A stretch of 19,100 bases of DNA from CAMQVM01 sp044433365. Lineage in GTDB: Bacteria > Bacteroidota > Bacteroidia > Bacteroidales > Rikenellaceae. The notes under the pieces were generated by a model, which was not told the DNA's origin, did no database searches, and saw nothing but the letters and a program-made list of their open reading frames with translations. Shown one piece after another: positions 6,845-13,633 of the stretch. The stretch is taken from positions 1 to 19,100 of the forward strand of contig JAWXTR010000059.1 in assembly GCA_044433365.1 (NCBI GenBank). Direction: 5' to 3'. A program made the position numbers and the translations under genes. Every line of letters starts with the position of its first letter. Positions within the stretch are counted from its first letter, which is position 1.

Positions 6845-7792
6845 TCAAATTTCTGAATTTTGAGAGATTTTTAGAAGTTCCATATACATCATACTGTACA
6901 GCGGAGCTGCAATTCCATTTTTTTCGGCTATGCGGACTATGTAGCCTGTTTGACCTTCTAGTTCGGATTTTTTGCCCTCACTGAAATCTCTTTGCATTGA
7001 GGTTGTCATACCAAAAGGGGTAATTTTCACGTAGTCGAGACTCTCTTGTAGAAGGTCGTCGGCAAGTTTGTAGCCTTCTGATAGGGCAACAGCGATAAAC
7101 TCTTTTAGCAGGTCAATATATTGATTCATAATAGTTTGATTAGCTACTATTTCGCCACATGTGATACCGTAGTAGGTTTGAATTGTAGAGAGGGTTGAGA
7201 TTCTTGAAAATTTTGTCCACACTTTTATTGCTATATCGTCTACTAGGTGGATATGATCGAAAGATGGTTTAAGGATAGATTCAAGATGTCGAAGATTATC
7301 CATTTCACCACTATCACTGCCATAATAGAACCGAGTTTTTTTGGGTATTCCACTCTCAACGATAACCGCAGGCGACTCTATACGACTCATTACATATACA
7401 CAACCATTAATTACATTTAATTCGGGCAATAACTCCTTTAACATTGCATGTCCATCAACGCCATTTTGAAAAGGGATAATCGTAGCGTTGCTATTGGCTA
7501 TTTTTCTTATCAGCTCAATTACCGATACTATAGAGTAGCTTTTGACACAGACAAAAACGTAATCCATCTTATCTTGCGGCTCATCCTCTGGTTGATAGAT
7601 TGCAAAAGGGCGAGAAATAGTTGTTTTTGTGTTGGTTTTCAGAGTTAAACCATCTCTGTTTAATACCCTAGCTGTTGTGCCACGAGCAAAAAGCGAAATA
7701 CGAACATCGCTACTACCCTCGTAATACGATGTTAAATGTGAGCCGAGGTAGCCTCCTACTCCTCCAACTCCTATAATTCCAATGTTTACCAT
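6845..7792 (-). CDS. Ketopantoate reductase (ApbA/PanE) family protein
   Basis: Probable NADPH-dependent reductase of the family that makes pantoate for coenzyme A. The 315-aa length fits. The N-terminal Rossmann motif is IGVGGVGGYLGS (7-18), followed by VCVKSY (81-86) and FQNGV (108-112), both standard NADP/substrate-site motifs. In the C-terminal helical domain the catalytic lysine aligns with Lys194 in KVWTKFSRISTLS, and an acidic residue is kept at about Glu277 (KKSELEG). The two asparagines that follow the lysine in classical PanE (WxKxxxNxxxN) are Ile198 and Ser202 here. A true ketopantoate reductase or a related 2-ketoacid reductase is therefore possible; no other pantothenate gene lies nearby. 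The last codons (MELLKISQNSEI) lie in sequence resembling the leader motif found before era and its neighbours. The promoter directly abuts the start codon. Confidence 0.82.
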   Translation of the reverse strand: MVNIGIIGVGGVGGYLGSHLTSYYEGSSDVRISLFARGTTARVLNRDGLTLKTNTKTTISRPFAIYQPEDEPQDKMDYVFVCVKSYSIVSVIELIRKIANSNATIIPFQNGVDGHAMLKELLPELNVINGCVYVMSRIESPAVIVESGIPKKTRFYYGSDSGEMDNLRHLESILKPSFDHIHLVDDIAIKVWTKFSRISTLSTIQTYYGITCGEIVANQTIMNQYIDLLKEFIAVALSEGYKLADDLLQESLDYVKITPFGMTTSMQRDFSEGKKSELEGQTGYIVRIAEKNGIAAPLYSMMYMELLKISQNSEI

Positions 7793-7796
7793 AGCG

Positions 7797-7827
7797 CAAA
7801 TTTATTTAAATTTATATAAAGTACAAA
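7797..7827 (-). promoter_or_regulatory. Promoter of the PanE-like gene, likely leaderless
   Basis: On the minus strand, TTTG (complement of 7824-7827) is followed after exactly 19 nt by TAAATTTG (complement of 7797-7804), a full consensus match. Only CGCT separates the -7 box from the ATG at 7792, so transcription should begin at or within a few bases of the start codon. Confidence 0.75.
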
Positions 7828-7844
7828 ATTTTAGCAGCTCATAT

Positions 7845-7875
7845 TTTGAATATCCTACAAAAATTTGTAATTTTG
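7845..7875 (+). promoter_or_regulatory. Promoter upstream of era
   Basis: TTTG at 7845-7848, then 19 nt, then TAATTTTG at 7868-7875: both elements and the spacing fit the Bacteroidetes consensus. It diverges from the PanE-like promoter, the two -33 elements being only 17 nt apart, and gives a leader of roughly 75-80 nt before the ATG at 7960. Confidence 0.75.
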
Positions 7876-7920
7876 CAAAGTATGTGAATTTTTCGAAGAT
7901 ATATTTATATCTTTTTAAAT

Positions 7921-7933
7921 AGAACTTCTAAAA
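7921..7933 (+). repeat. Leader motif GAACYTCTAAA, copy before era
   Basis: AGAACTTCTAAAA lies 27 nt before the era ATG, in the presumed leader. Similar words precede the next three non-overlapping gene starts. Confidence 0.4.
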
Positions 7934-7959
7934 AATTCAAAAAAAGTTTTTATAAAAAT

Positions 7960-8844
7960 ATGGAGCAATTTAAATCAGGATTTGTAAATATAGTGGGTAA
8001 CCCTAATGTAGGTAAGTCGACTTTAATGAACACTTTGGTAGGTGAACGTATATCGATTATCACCTCTAAGGCGCAAACTACTCGCCACCGCATTATGGGA
8101 ATTGTAAATGGCGAAAATTTCCAGATTGTCTATTCCGACACCCCGGGAGTGTTAAAGCCAAACTACAAACTACAAGAGTCGATGCTGAAATTTTCGACTG
8201 GTGCTATTGGCGATGCTGATGTAATATTATATGTTACAGATGTCGTTGAGAATGTCGAAAAAAATCTGGAATTTATCGAAAAAGTGCGTTATAGCGCAAT
8301 TCCTACTATCGTTGTAATCAACAAAATAGACCTTACTACACCCGAAAATCTTGAAATTTTGGTAGATAAACTAAAGTCTCTTCTTCCAGAAGCGATAATA
8401 GTTCCAACATCGGCACTGACAAAATTTAATATCGAGAACCTTTTCAACCTAATTCTCGAAAAACTACCTGTTGGTGAGCCTTTCTACGACAAAGAGGCAC
8501 TTACCGACCGCCCTACTCGATTCTTTGCATCAGAAATTATACGTGAAAAGATTCTTTTAACCTACGAAAAAGAGATTCCTTACTGTGTAGAGGTGGTTGT
8601 AGAGGAGTATAAAGAGGGCGAAACTCTCGACAAGATTCGTGCTATTATATATGTTGCTCGTGACTCTCAAAAAGGTATAATTATTGGTCATAAAGGAAAG
8701 AAACTAAAGGAGATAGGCACCAAAGCACGTCTTGATTTAGAAGAATTTCTTCAGAAAAAAGTGTTCCTTGATTTATATGTAAAGGTTAGCAACGGTTGGC
8801 GTGATAGCGAGCGTGCACTAAAAAGTTATGGTTATTTAGAATAG
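7960..8844 (+). CDS. era: GTPase Era
   Basis: Essential GTPase that binds the 3' end of 16S rRNA and helps mature the 30S subunit, on the ribosome and inner membrane face. The 294-aa length is typical. The G domain has G1 GNPNVGKST (13-21), G2 region with QTTRHRIMG (39-47), G3 DTPG (60-63), G4 NKID (121-124) and G5 PTSAL (about 150-154). The C-terminal KH RNA-binding domain shows GIIIGHKGKKLKEIGTKAR, followed by the conserved LYVKVSNGWRD and LKSYGY end. The ATG at 7960 directly precedes the family's usual FKSGFVNIVG start. It has a well-formed promoter of its own. In many Bacteroidetes era neighbours der; here a symporter gene follows after 52 nt. Confidence 0.97.
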   Translation: MEQFKSGFVNIVGNPNVGKSTLMNTLVGERISIITSKAQTTRHRIMGIVNGENFQIVYSDTPGVLKPNYKLQESMLKFSTGAIGDADVILYVTDVVENVEKNLEFIEKVRYSAIPTIVVINKIDLTTPENLEILVDKLKSLLPEAIIVPTSALTKFNIENLFNLILEKLPVGEPFYDKEALTDRPTRFFASEIIREKILLTYEKEIPYCVEVVVEEYKEGETLDKIRAIIYVARDSQKGIIIGHKGKKLKEIGTKARLDLEEFLQKKVFLDLYVKVSNGWRDSERALKSYGYLE

Positions 8845-8856
8845 AGAACCTCTAAA
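8844..8856 (+). repeat. Leader motif GAACYTCTAAA, copy before the symporter gene
   Basis: GAGAACCTCTAAA overlaps the last base of the era stop codon. It is followed at once by a second partial copy, GGGAACTTCAAAA (8858-8870), within the 52-nt gap before the next ATG. Confidence 0.45.
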
Positions 8857-8896
8857 GGGAACTTCAAAAATATTCTCTCAAAAACAGTTTTAAAGT

Positions 8897-10276
8897 ATGG
8901 AAGCATTAAACAGTGTGGTAGTCGTGGTAAACGACCTAATTTGGACTTACGTATTGATAGCAATGTTGCTAATTGTAGGTTTAATGTTTACTCTAAAGAG
9001 TAAATTTGTTCAATTTAAATATGTCGACGAGATGGTTCGGCTTCTTGGCGATGGAATTGGCAAAAAAACTAAAGGAGTATCGTCATTTGGTGCTTTCTGT
9101 ATTTCGGTGGCTTCACGTGTGGGTACAGGCAACCTTGCAGGTGTGGCTACTGCCTTAGCTATTGGTGGTGCAGGAGCTGTTTTTTGGATGTGGTTGATAG
9201 CAATTATTGGTAGTGCTTCAAGTTTTGCAGAGAGTACGCTAGCTCAGCTCTACAAACGTCGTCAAGATGATGGCACTTACGTCGGTGGACCTGCCTACTA
9301 TATGGAAACTGGGCTTGGCAAACGCTGGATGGGGGTGCTTTTTGCTATTATTATCTCAATCACTTTTGGTCTATTTTTCAACTCAGTTCAGTCAAATACT
9401 ATTGCTCTAGCTTTTAGCCCTTGGCTTGGAGGAAATACAACTGCAATTGGTATTGCACTTGCAATCTTAACTCTTGCTGTTGTATTTGGTGGAGTAAAGC
9501 GTATTGCATTTATTTCTAGTGTATTAGTGCCAATTATGGCGGTAGGATATATATTAGTTGCACTATTTGTAGTATTTTCAAATATCGGAATGTTTGGTGA
9601 AGTTATTACTCATATCTTTGAGAGTGCATTTGGTCTTAGAGAGGCAGTTGCAGGTGGTGTAGGTGCCGCTGTAATGCAAGGTGTTAGACGTGGTCTATTC
9701 TCAAATGAGGCTGGTATGGGTTCTGCTCCAAATGCTGCTGCTACAGCAGAGGTTACACACCCTGCAAAACAGGGTCTTATCCAAACTTTAGGGGTATTTA
9801 CCGATACTTTAGTGGTTTGTTCATGTACTGCATTTATTATTCTGTCGTCGGGTGCACCACTCGATGGCTCAATTTCGGGTATTGAGCTAACTCAAAAAGC
9901 TATGGATAATATGCTTGGTGAGGGTTTTGGAGGTACTTTTATCGCTATCTGTATTTTGATGTTTGCTTTTAGCTCAATTATCGGTAACTACTACTACGGT
10001 GAATCTAATATCAAATTTATTACCAGTGATAAAAAGTGGCTAAACCTATATAGATTGATGGTTGGAGCAATGATATTCTTCGGTGCAATTGCATCGCTTA
10101 ATTTAGTTTGGAATCTAGCCGATGTTTCGATGGCATTTATGGCAATTATCAACCTTATAGCGATTTTCTTGCTTAGAGATAGTGCAATAGAGGTACTTAA
10201 CGACTATCGTAAGCAGAAAAAAGCTGGTATAAAATCGCCACAATATAAGAACGATAAATTTGAAGTTTGGAAATAA
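8897..10276 (+). CDS. Sodium/alanine (or glycine) symporter, AGCS family
   Basis: Integral inner-membrane transporter that takes up small neutral amino acids, typically alanine or glycine, with sodium. The 459-aa protein has about ten or eleven hydrophobic segments. It carries the family's conserved SVASRVGTGNLAGVATALAIGG (about 70-91), the AESTLAQLYKRR stretch, YVGGPAYYME, and the later QGVRRGLFSNEAGMGSAPNAAATAEVTHPAKQG block. The end is a short basic cytoplasmic tail. The ATG at 8897 gives a sensible N-terminus with the first membrane helix at about 15-33. No separate TAnnTTTG box was found in the gap, so co-transcription with era is likely. The family call is secure; the exact substrate is not. 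Confidence 0.94.
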   Translation: MEALNSVVVVVNDLIWTYVLIAMLLIVGLMFTLKSKFVQFKYVDEMVRLLGDGIGKKTKGVSSFGAFCISVASRVGTGNLAGVATALAIGGAGAVFWMWLIAIIGSASSFAESTLAQLYKRRQDDGTYVGGPAYYMETGLGKRWMGVLFAIIISITFGLFFNSVQSNTIALAFSPWLGGNTTAIGIALAILTLAVVFGGVKRIAFISSVLVPIMAVGYILVALFVVFSNIGMFGEVITHIFESAFGLREAVAGGVGAAVMQGVRRGLFSNEAGMGSAPNAAATAEVTHPAKQGLIQTLGVFTDTLVVCSCTAFIILSSGAPLDGSISGIELTQKAMDNMLGEGFGGTFIAICILMFAFSSIIGNYYYGESNIKFITSDKKWLNLYRLMVGAMIFFGAIASLNLVWNLADVSMAFMAIINLIAIFLLRDSAIEVLNDYRKQKKAGIKSPQYKNDKFEVWK

Positions 10277-10356
10277 TTTTTATCGGAAGTTTTAAATTTT
10301 CTATGATTTTACAAAATTATGATTTTCATCTATTTGCACAAAAATTCATGATTTTT

Positions 10357-10388
10357 ATTGATTGTTTAAAAAATTAAGACTATTTTTG
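10357..10388 (+). promoter_or_regulatory. Promoter of the parA-parB-wall gene run
   Basis: ATTG at 10357-10360 stands 20 nt before TATTTTTG at 10381-10388, a full TAnnTTTG match. Three copies of ATGATTTT (10303-10310, 10319-10326, 10348-10355) lie just upstream of or next to the -33 element. The predicted start near 10394 gives a leader of about 60 nt. Confidence 0.65.
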
Positions 10389-10403
10389 TACGTTAATGGT
10401 AAG

Positions 10404-10430
10404 GGCTACTTACAAGCTAATAAGGTAGCC
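10404..10430 (+). other. Hairpin in the parA leader
   Basis: GGCTACTTA (10404-10412) can pair with TAAGGTAGCC (10421-10430) with one bulged G, followed by AAAAAGG. It sits in the predicted 5' leader about 25 nt before the parA ATG. It is too short of T-run to be a terminator and could modulate translation or mRNA stability. Confidence 0.35.
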
Positions 10431-10455
10431 AAAAAGGATAAAAAAGATAGATAAA

Positions 10456-11217
10456 ATGGGCAAAATAATAGCTTTAGCAAATCAAAAAGGTGGAGTTGGA
10501 AAGACTACAACTGCAATAAATTTGGCAGCAAGTCTTTCGCTTATGGATAAAAAGGTTTTGTTGGTTGATGCAGATCCTCAGGCAAATAGTACCTCTGGAT
10601 ATGGTGTAGATATTAACGAAAATGGACTATATGAGGTGTTACTAGGCGAAGAGAATGTTGAAGATGTGTTGGTGGAGTACCCTGAGCTTCCAAATCTTAG
10701 AATTTTGCCATCGAGTATCGACTTGGCAGGTGCCGAAGCCGAAATTTTATCGCTTTCTAATGGTCAAACTCGACTAAAAATAGCACTTGATAGAGTAAAA
10801 GAGTATTTTGACTATATTTTAATCGACTGCTCCCCATCTTTAGGTCTAGTTACTATTAATGCTCTAAATAGTGCAGATAGCGTTTTAATACCTGTTCAAT
10901 GCGAATATTTTGCACTTGAGGGGCTAGGTAAGCTATTGAATACTATAAAAAAGGTGAAAGAGCGCATGAATCCTGCACTAAATATTGAGGGATTTGTGAT
11001 GACAATGTACGATTCAAGGCTAAAGCTCTCAAATTCGGTTGTAGAAGAGGTTAAAGAGCACTTTACTACTTTGGTATTCGACACAATCATATCGAGAAAT
11101 ATCCGTCTTAGTGAAGCTCCAAGTTATGGCAAACCTGTGGTACTTTACGATGCTAGTTCAGTTGGGAGCAACGCCTATTTAGCACTTGCAAAAGAGTTAA
11201 TTTCAAAAAATCAATAA
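10456..11217 (+). CDS. parA: Chromosome partitioning ATPase ParA (Soj)
   Basis: Deviant-Walker-A ATPase that binds DNA non-specifically when ATP-bound and moves ParB-bound origins apart. The 253-aa size fits the chromosomal Soj class, without the N-terminal HTH of plasmid ParA proteins. The deviant Walker A is KGGVGKTT (11-18) with signature Lys11; A' is VLLVDADPQANST (34-46); Walker B is YILIDCSPSLGLVTINAL. The conserved QCEYFALEGLGKLLNTI and late RLSEAPSYGKPV are also present. It heads the run with parB 73 nt downstream, after a good promoter. The call is secure. Confidence 0.97.
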   Translation: MGKIIALANQKGGVGKTTTAINLAASLSLMDKKVLLVDADPQANSTSGYGVDINENGLYEVLLGEENVEDVLVEYPELPNLRILPSSIDLAGAEAEILSLSNGQTRLKIALDRVKEYFDYILIDCSPSLGLVTINALNSADSVLIPVQCEYFALEGLGKLLNTIKKVKERMNPALNIEGFVMTMYDSRLKLSNSVVEEVKEHFTTLVFDTIISRNIRLSEAPSYGKPVVLYDASSVGSNAYLALAKELISKNQ

Positions 11218-11230
11218 GAAAACGTTAAAA

Positions 11231-11244
11231 GGGAGCTTCTAAAA
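11231..11244 (+). repeat. Leader motif GAACYTCTAAA, copy before parB
   Basis: GGGAGCTTCTAAAA lies in the parA-parB gap, 46 nt before the parB ATG, and is followed by a second partial word, GACTTCAAA, at about 11261-11269. Confidence 0.4.
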
Positions 11245-11275
11245 CTTTTTTATCAAAACAGACTTCAAATCTAAA

Positions 11276-11283
11276 TAAATTTG
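11276..11283 (+). promoter_or_regulatory. Possible internal -7 box before parB
   Basis: TAAATTTG matches TAnnTTTG and ends 7 nt before the parB ATG. No TTG is seen at the expected -33 distance, so this may be a chance match in AT-rich sequence. Confidence 0.3.
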
Positions 11284-11290
11284 CAAAGAG

Positions 11291-12235
11291 ATGAGCAATA
11301 ACACAAAATCAAAGAGATTAGGGCGAGGATTAAATGCTATTTTCGATACCGAAAATATCCTTATTAATCAACAACAAAGCAATCAGACACCTTCAGCTTC
11401 ACCCAAAAGAGCAGATGTCGGGGCAATTTGTGATATTAAGTTATCGCTTATTGATGCTAACAGCTCACAACCTCGTCAAAATTTTAATGACGACACTCTC
11501 GAAGAGCTTGCAAATTCGATTAGTAGCCTAGGGCTAATTCAGCCTATTACTCTTTGTGAAAATAGCAATGGACGCTACACTATTATATCGGGTGAACGTC
11601 GCTACCGTGCCTCAAAATTGATAGGTAAGAGCACAATTACAGCATATATTCGCAAAGTTGACGACACGACAATGCTGGAGATGGCACTTGTAGAGAATAT
11701 ACAACGTGATGAGCTTACGCCTATAGAGGTTGCAATTACACTTCAAAGATTGATAGATGAATGTGGCTCTACACAAGAGCAAATCTCTGAAAAAGTGGGT
11801 AAAAAACGCTCTACAATAGCAAATTATTTAAGATTATTAAAACTTCCTGATTTAGTGCAACACTCTATATCTGAGGGATTAATATCAATGGGGCACGCAA
11901 AAGCATTAATGGGCTTAGAAGATGCAAAACAACAAATTACACTGCTTAATCGTATAATAAAAGAGGCTCTATCGGTTCGCCAAACAGAAGAGCTAGTAAA
12001 GAGAGAGCAGGGTAAGGTTAATGATAAAGAGGAGCTAAAAAAAGAGAGTAGCAGCGAAGAGGAGTTTCCAGAAAGCTATGTTAGACTTGTTGAAAAGCTC
12101 GAATTTTTCTTTAACCAAGAGATTAGCATAAAAAAAGGGTCTAAAGGCGATGGAAAAATCGTGATTGGCTTTAAAAATGATGATGAAATTTCAGATATTC
12201 TCTCAAAATTTGAAAATTTATCAAAGGAGCTTTAA
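11291..12235 (+). CDS. parB: Chromosome partitioning protein ParB (Spo0J)
   Basis: DNA-binding CTPase that loads at parS sites near the origin and spreads along DNA, working with ParA and SMC. The 314-aa protein has the usual N-terminal basic start (KSKRLGRGLNAIF), then the ParB/Srx domain with PRQNF (61-65), LGLIQPI (80-86), the CTP-binding box GERRYRA (101-107) and ENIQRDELTPIE (135-146). A helix-turn-helix follows at about 161-183 (TQEQISEKVGKKRSTIANYLRLLKL), and a C-terminal dimerisation region follows an acidic/basic low-complexity linker (about 238-260). No canonical parS (TGTTnCACGTGnAACA) was found in the window. The next gene follows after 81 nt. Confidence 0.96.
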   Translation: MSNNTKSKRLGRGLNAIFDTENILINQQQSNQTPSASPKRADVGAICDIKLSLIDANSSQPRQNFNDDTLEELANSISSLGLIQPITLCENSNGRYTIISGERRYRASKLIGKSTITAYIRKVDDTTMLEMALVENIQRDELTPIEVAITLQRLIDECGSTQEQISEKVGKKRSTIANYLRLLKLPDLVQHSISEGLISMGHAKALMGLEDAKQQITLLNRIIKEALSVRQTEELVKREQGKVNDKEELKKESSSEEEFPESYVRLVEKLEFFFNQEISIKKGSKGDGKIVIGFKNDDEISDILSKFENLSKEL

Positions 12236-12262
12236 ATTCTATTTTTAAGAAAACTTTTAAAA

Positions 12263-12276
12263 GAGAACCTCTAAAA
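12263..12276 (+). repeat. Leader motif GAACYTCTAAA, copy before the DUF5683 gene
   Basis: GAGAACCTCTAAAA sits 27 nt after the parB stop. The following ACTCTCTAAACAGTAC (12289-12304) resembles TTCTCTCAAAAACAG at 8872-8886 before the symporter gene, which suggests a longer composite element. Confidence 0.42.
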
Positions 12277-12316
12277 TTTGATTTAAATACTCTCTAAACA
12301 GTACAAAAATTTTATT

Positions 12317-13621
12317 TTGAACAAAAATTTTATTAAAAAAGATACTTTCTTCTCTGCGTATAAACAGCTGTTTTATACGCTATTACTACTATGTATCACT
12401 ACATTTTATGCTGAGAATCTATTTTCTCAAAATAAAAAAGTTGCACAAGCGGTGACTATAGTGGAAAGTGCTGAAAATAGCGGTGATACCATAAATAATG
12501 CTACAAAAGTCGATTCTATTAAAATTGACACGACTAAAATCGATACTTTAAAGTCAAAAATATCAAATATAGACTCTGTAAAAATTGATTCTGTACAAAT
12601 TGATTCACTAAATGGCGAGCCAAAAAAGTTCGTAGCCGATTCTCTAAAAAATATACGACTCGACACAATCTTAATATCTGGGGGTGTTATGCCTATTATC
12701 AAGGAGCGATCGCTAGATGAGTTTTTTGTCCCAAAAGTCGACACTATAGAGGAGAAAAAGGTGGAGATTAGACGACCATTTTCAGAGCTTGCAATGCAGA
12801 GAAGCCCTATTTTCGAAAAAGATACTATTGCAGTAAAACGTCTTACAATGCTCTCTATGGTGGCACCTGGTTTAGGACAACTATATAATAATCAATACAT
12901 TAAAATCCCAATCCTTTATGCCACGGTAGGTAGTTTTGCCACACTTGGGGCTATAGCTTCGGGCAAGCATAAAGATGCAAAAGCTGCCTACGAGGAGGCG
13001 GTATATTCAGGTGCTGACGACGATGTAGTTACCGCTTTAACATTGGAAAAAGATAGATATAACACCCAAAAAACAGTATATATTGCTGGTGCTGCACTCT
13101 CATATATGTACTTTTTGAGTGATGGGATTGTGAATTATAAGGGAGATATACACCCTACACGTAAAGCAACGCTACTTTCGGCTCTTTTCCCTGGTGCTGG
13201 TCAGCTATATAATGGAAAATATTGGAAATTGCCAATTGTGTATGGTGGTTTTGTGACATTTGGCTACGTTATAAACTTTAATAATAGGGGTTATCAGCGA
13301 TATAAACTAGCTTACGACCTTCTTGCCGATGGCGATGATAGTACAGTCGACGAATTTGGTGGTTACTACTCCGAAACTGTCCTTAAAAATACACGTGACT
13401 CGTTTCGTCGTTATCGAGATTTAGGTATAATTATGACCGTAGGGTTCTATGTGCTTCAAATAGTTGATGCTCACGTAGATGCCTACCTAAATAGATATGA
13501 TATTTCGGATGATTTAGCCATAAATATAGAACCAACGACTATCGAACCGATGAAAATGGGGCGAGGTGGCTCAGCCTCAGGAAGTAGTGGTTATGGAATC
13601 GGACTAAAAATAAAATTTTAA
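12317..13621 (+). CDS. DUF5683-type membrane protein, apparently duplicated module
   Basis: Envelope protein of unknown function, found next to parAB and a LysM transglycosylase in Bacteroidetes. The start is a TTG at 12317; no ATG lies between the parB stop and the hydrophobic signal-like segment (about 16-36), so an alternative start is needed. Residues 64-98 form a pentapeptide repeat of the type [KQN][IV]D[ST]x (KVDSI, KIDTT, KIDTL, then a degenerate unit, NIDSV, KIDSV, QIDSL). Two similar modules follow: 175-280 with PGLGQLYNNQYIKIPILY and 282-396 with PGAGQLYNGKYWKLPIVY. Each has a membrane helix on both sides of a charged loop. The second ends in the family's usual IVDAHVDAYL...DISDDLAINI. 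I expect one such module per protein, so the first looks like an internal copy. The mltD-like gene starts 12 nt after the stop. Confidence 0.8.
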   Translation: MNKNFIKKDTFFSAYKQLFYTLLLLCITTFYAENLFSQNKKVAQAVTIVESAENSGDTINNATKVDSIKIDTTKIDTLKSKISNIDSVKIDSVQIDSLNGEPKKFVADSLKNIRLDTILISGGVMPIIKERSLDEFFVPKVDTIEEKKVEIRRPFSELAMQRSPIFEKDTIAVKRLTMLSMVAPGLGQLYNNQYIKIPILYATVGSFATLGAIASGKHKDAKAAYEEAVYSGADDDVVTALTLEKDRYNTQKTVYIAGAALSYMYFLSDGIVNYKGDIHPTRKATLLSALFPGAGQLYNGKYWKLPIVYGGFVTFGYVINFNNRGYQRYKLAYDLLADGDDSTVDEFGGYYSETVLKNTRDSFRRYRDLGIIMTVGFYVLQIVDAHVDAYLNRYDISDDLAINIEPTTIEPMKMGRGGSASGSSGYGIGLKIKF

Positions 13622-13633
13622 AGAAAAACTATA

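Noticed and set aside
12427..12744. 105-codon minus-strand open frame rich in Ser/Ile/Thr
   Set aside because: It is the mirror of the pentapeptide-repeat part of the DUF5683 gene; its apparent repeats come from the sense strand.
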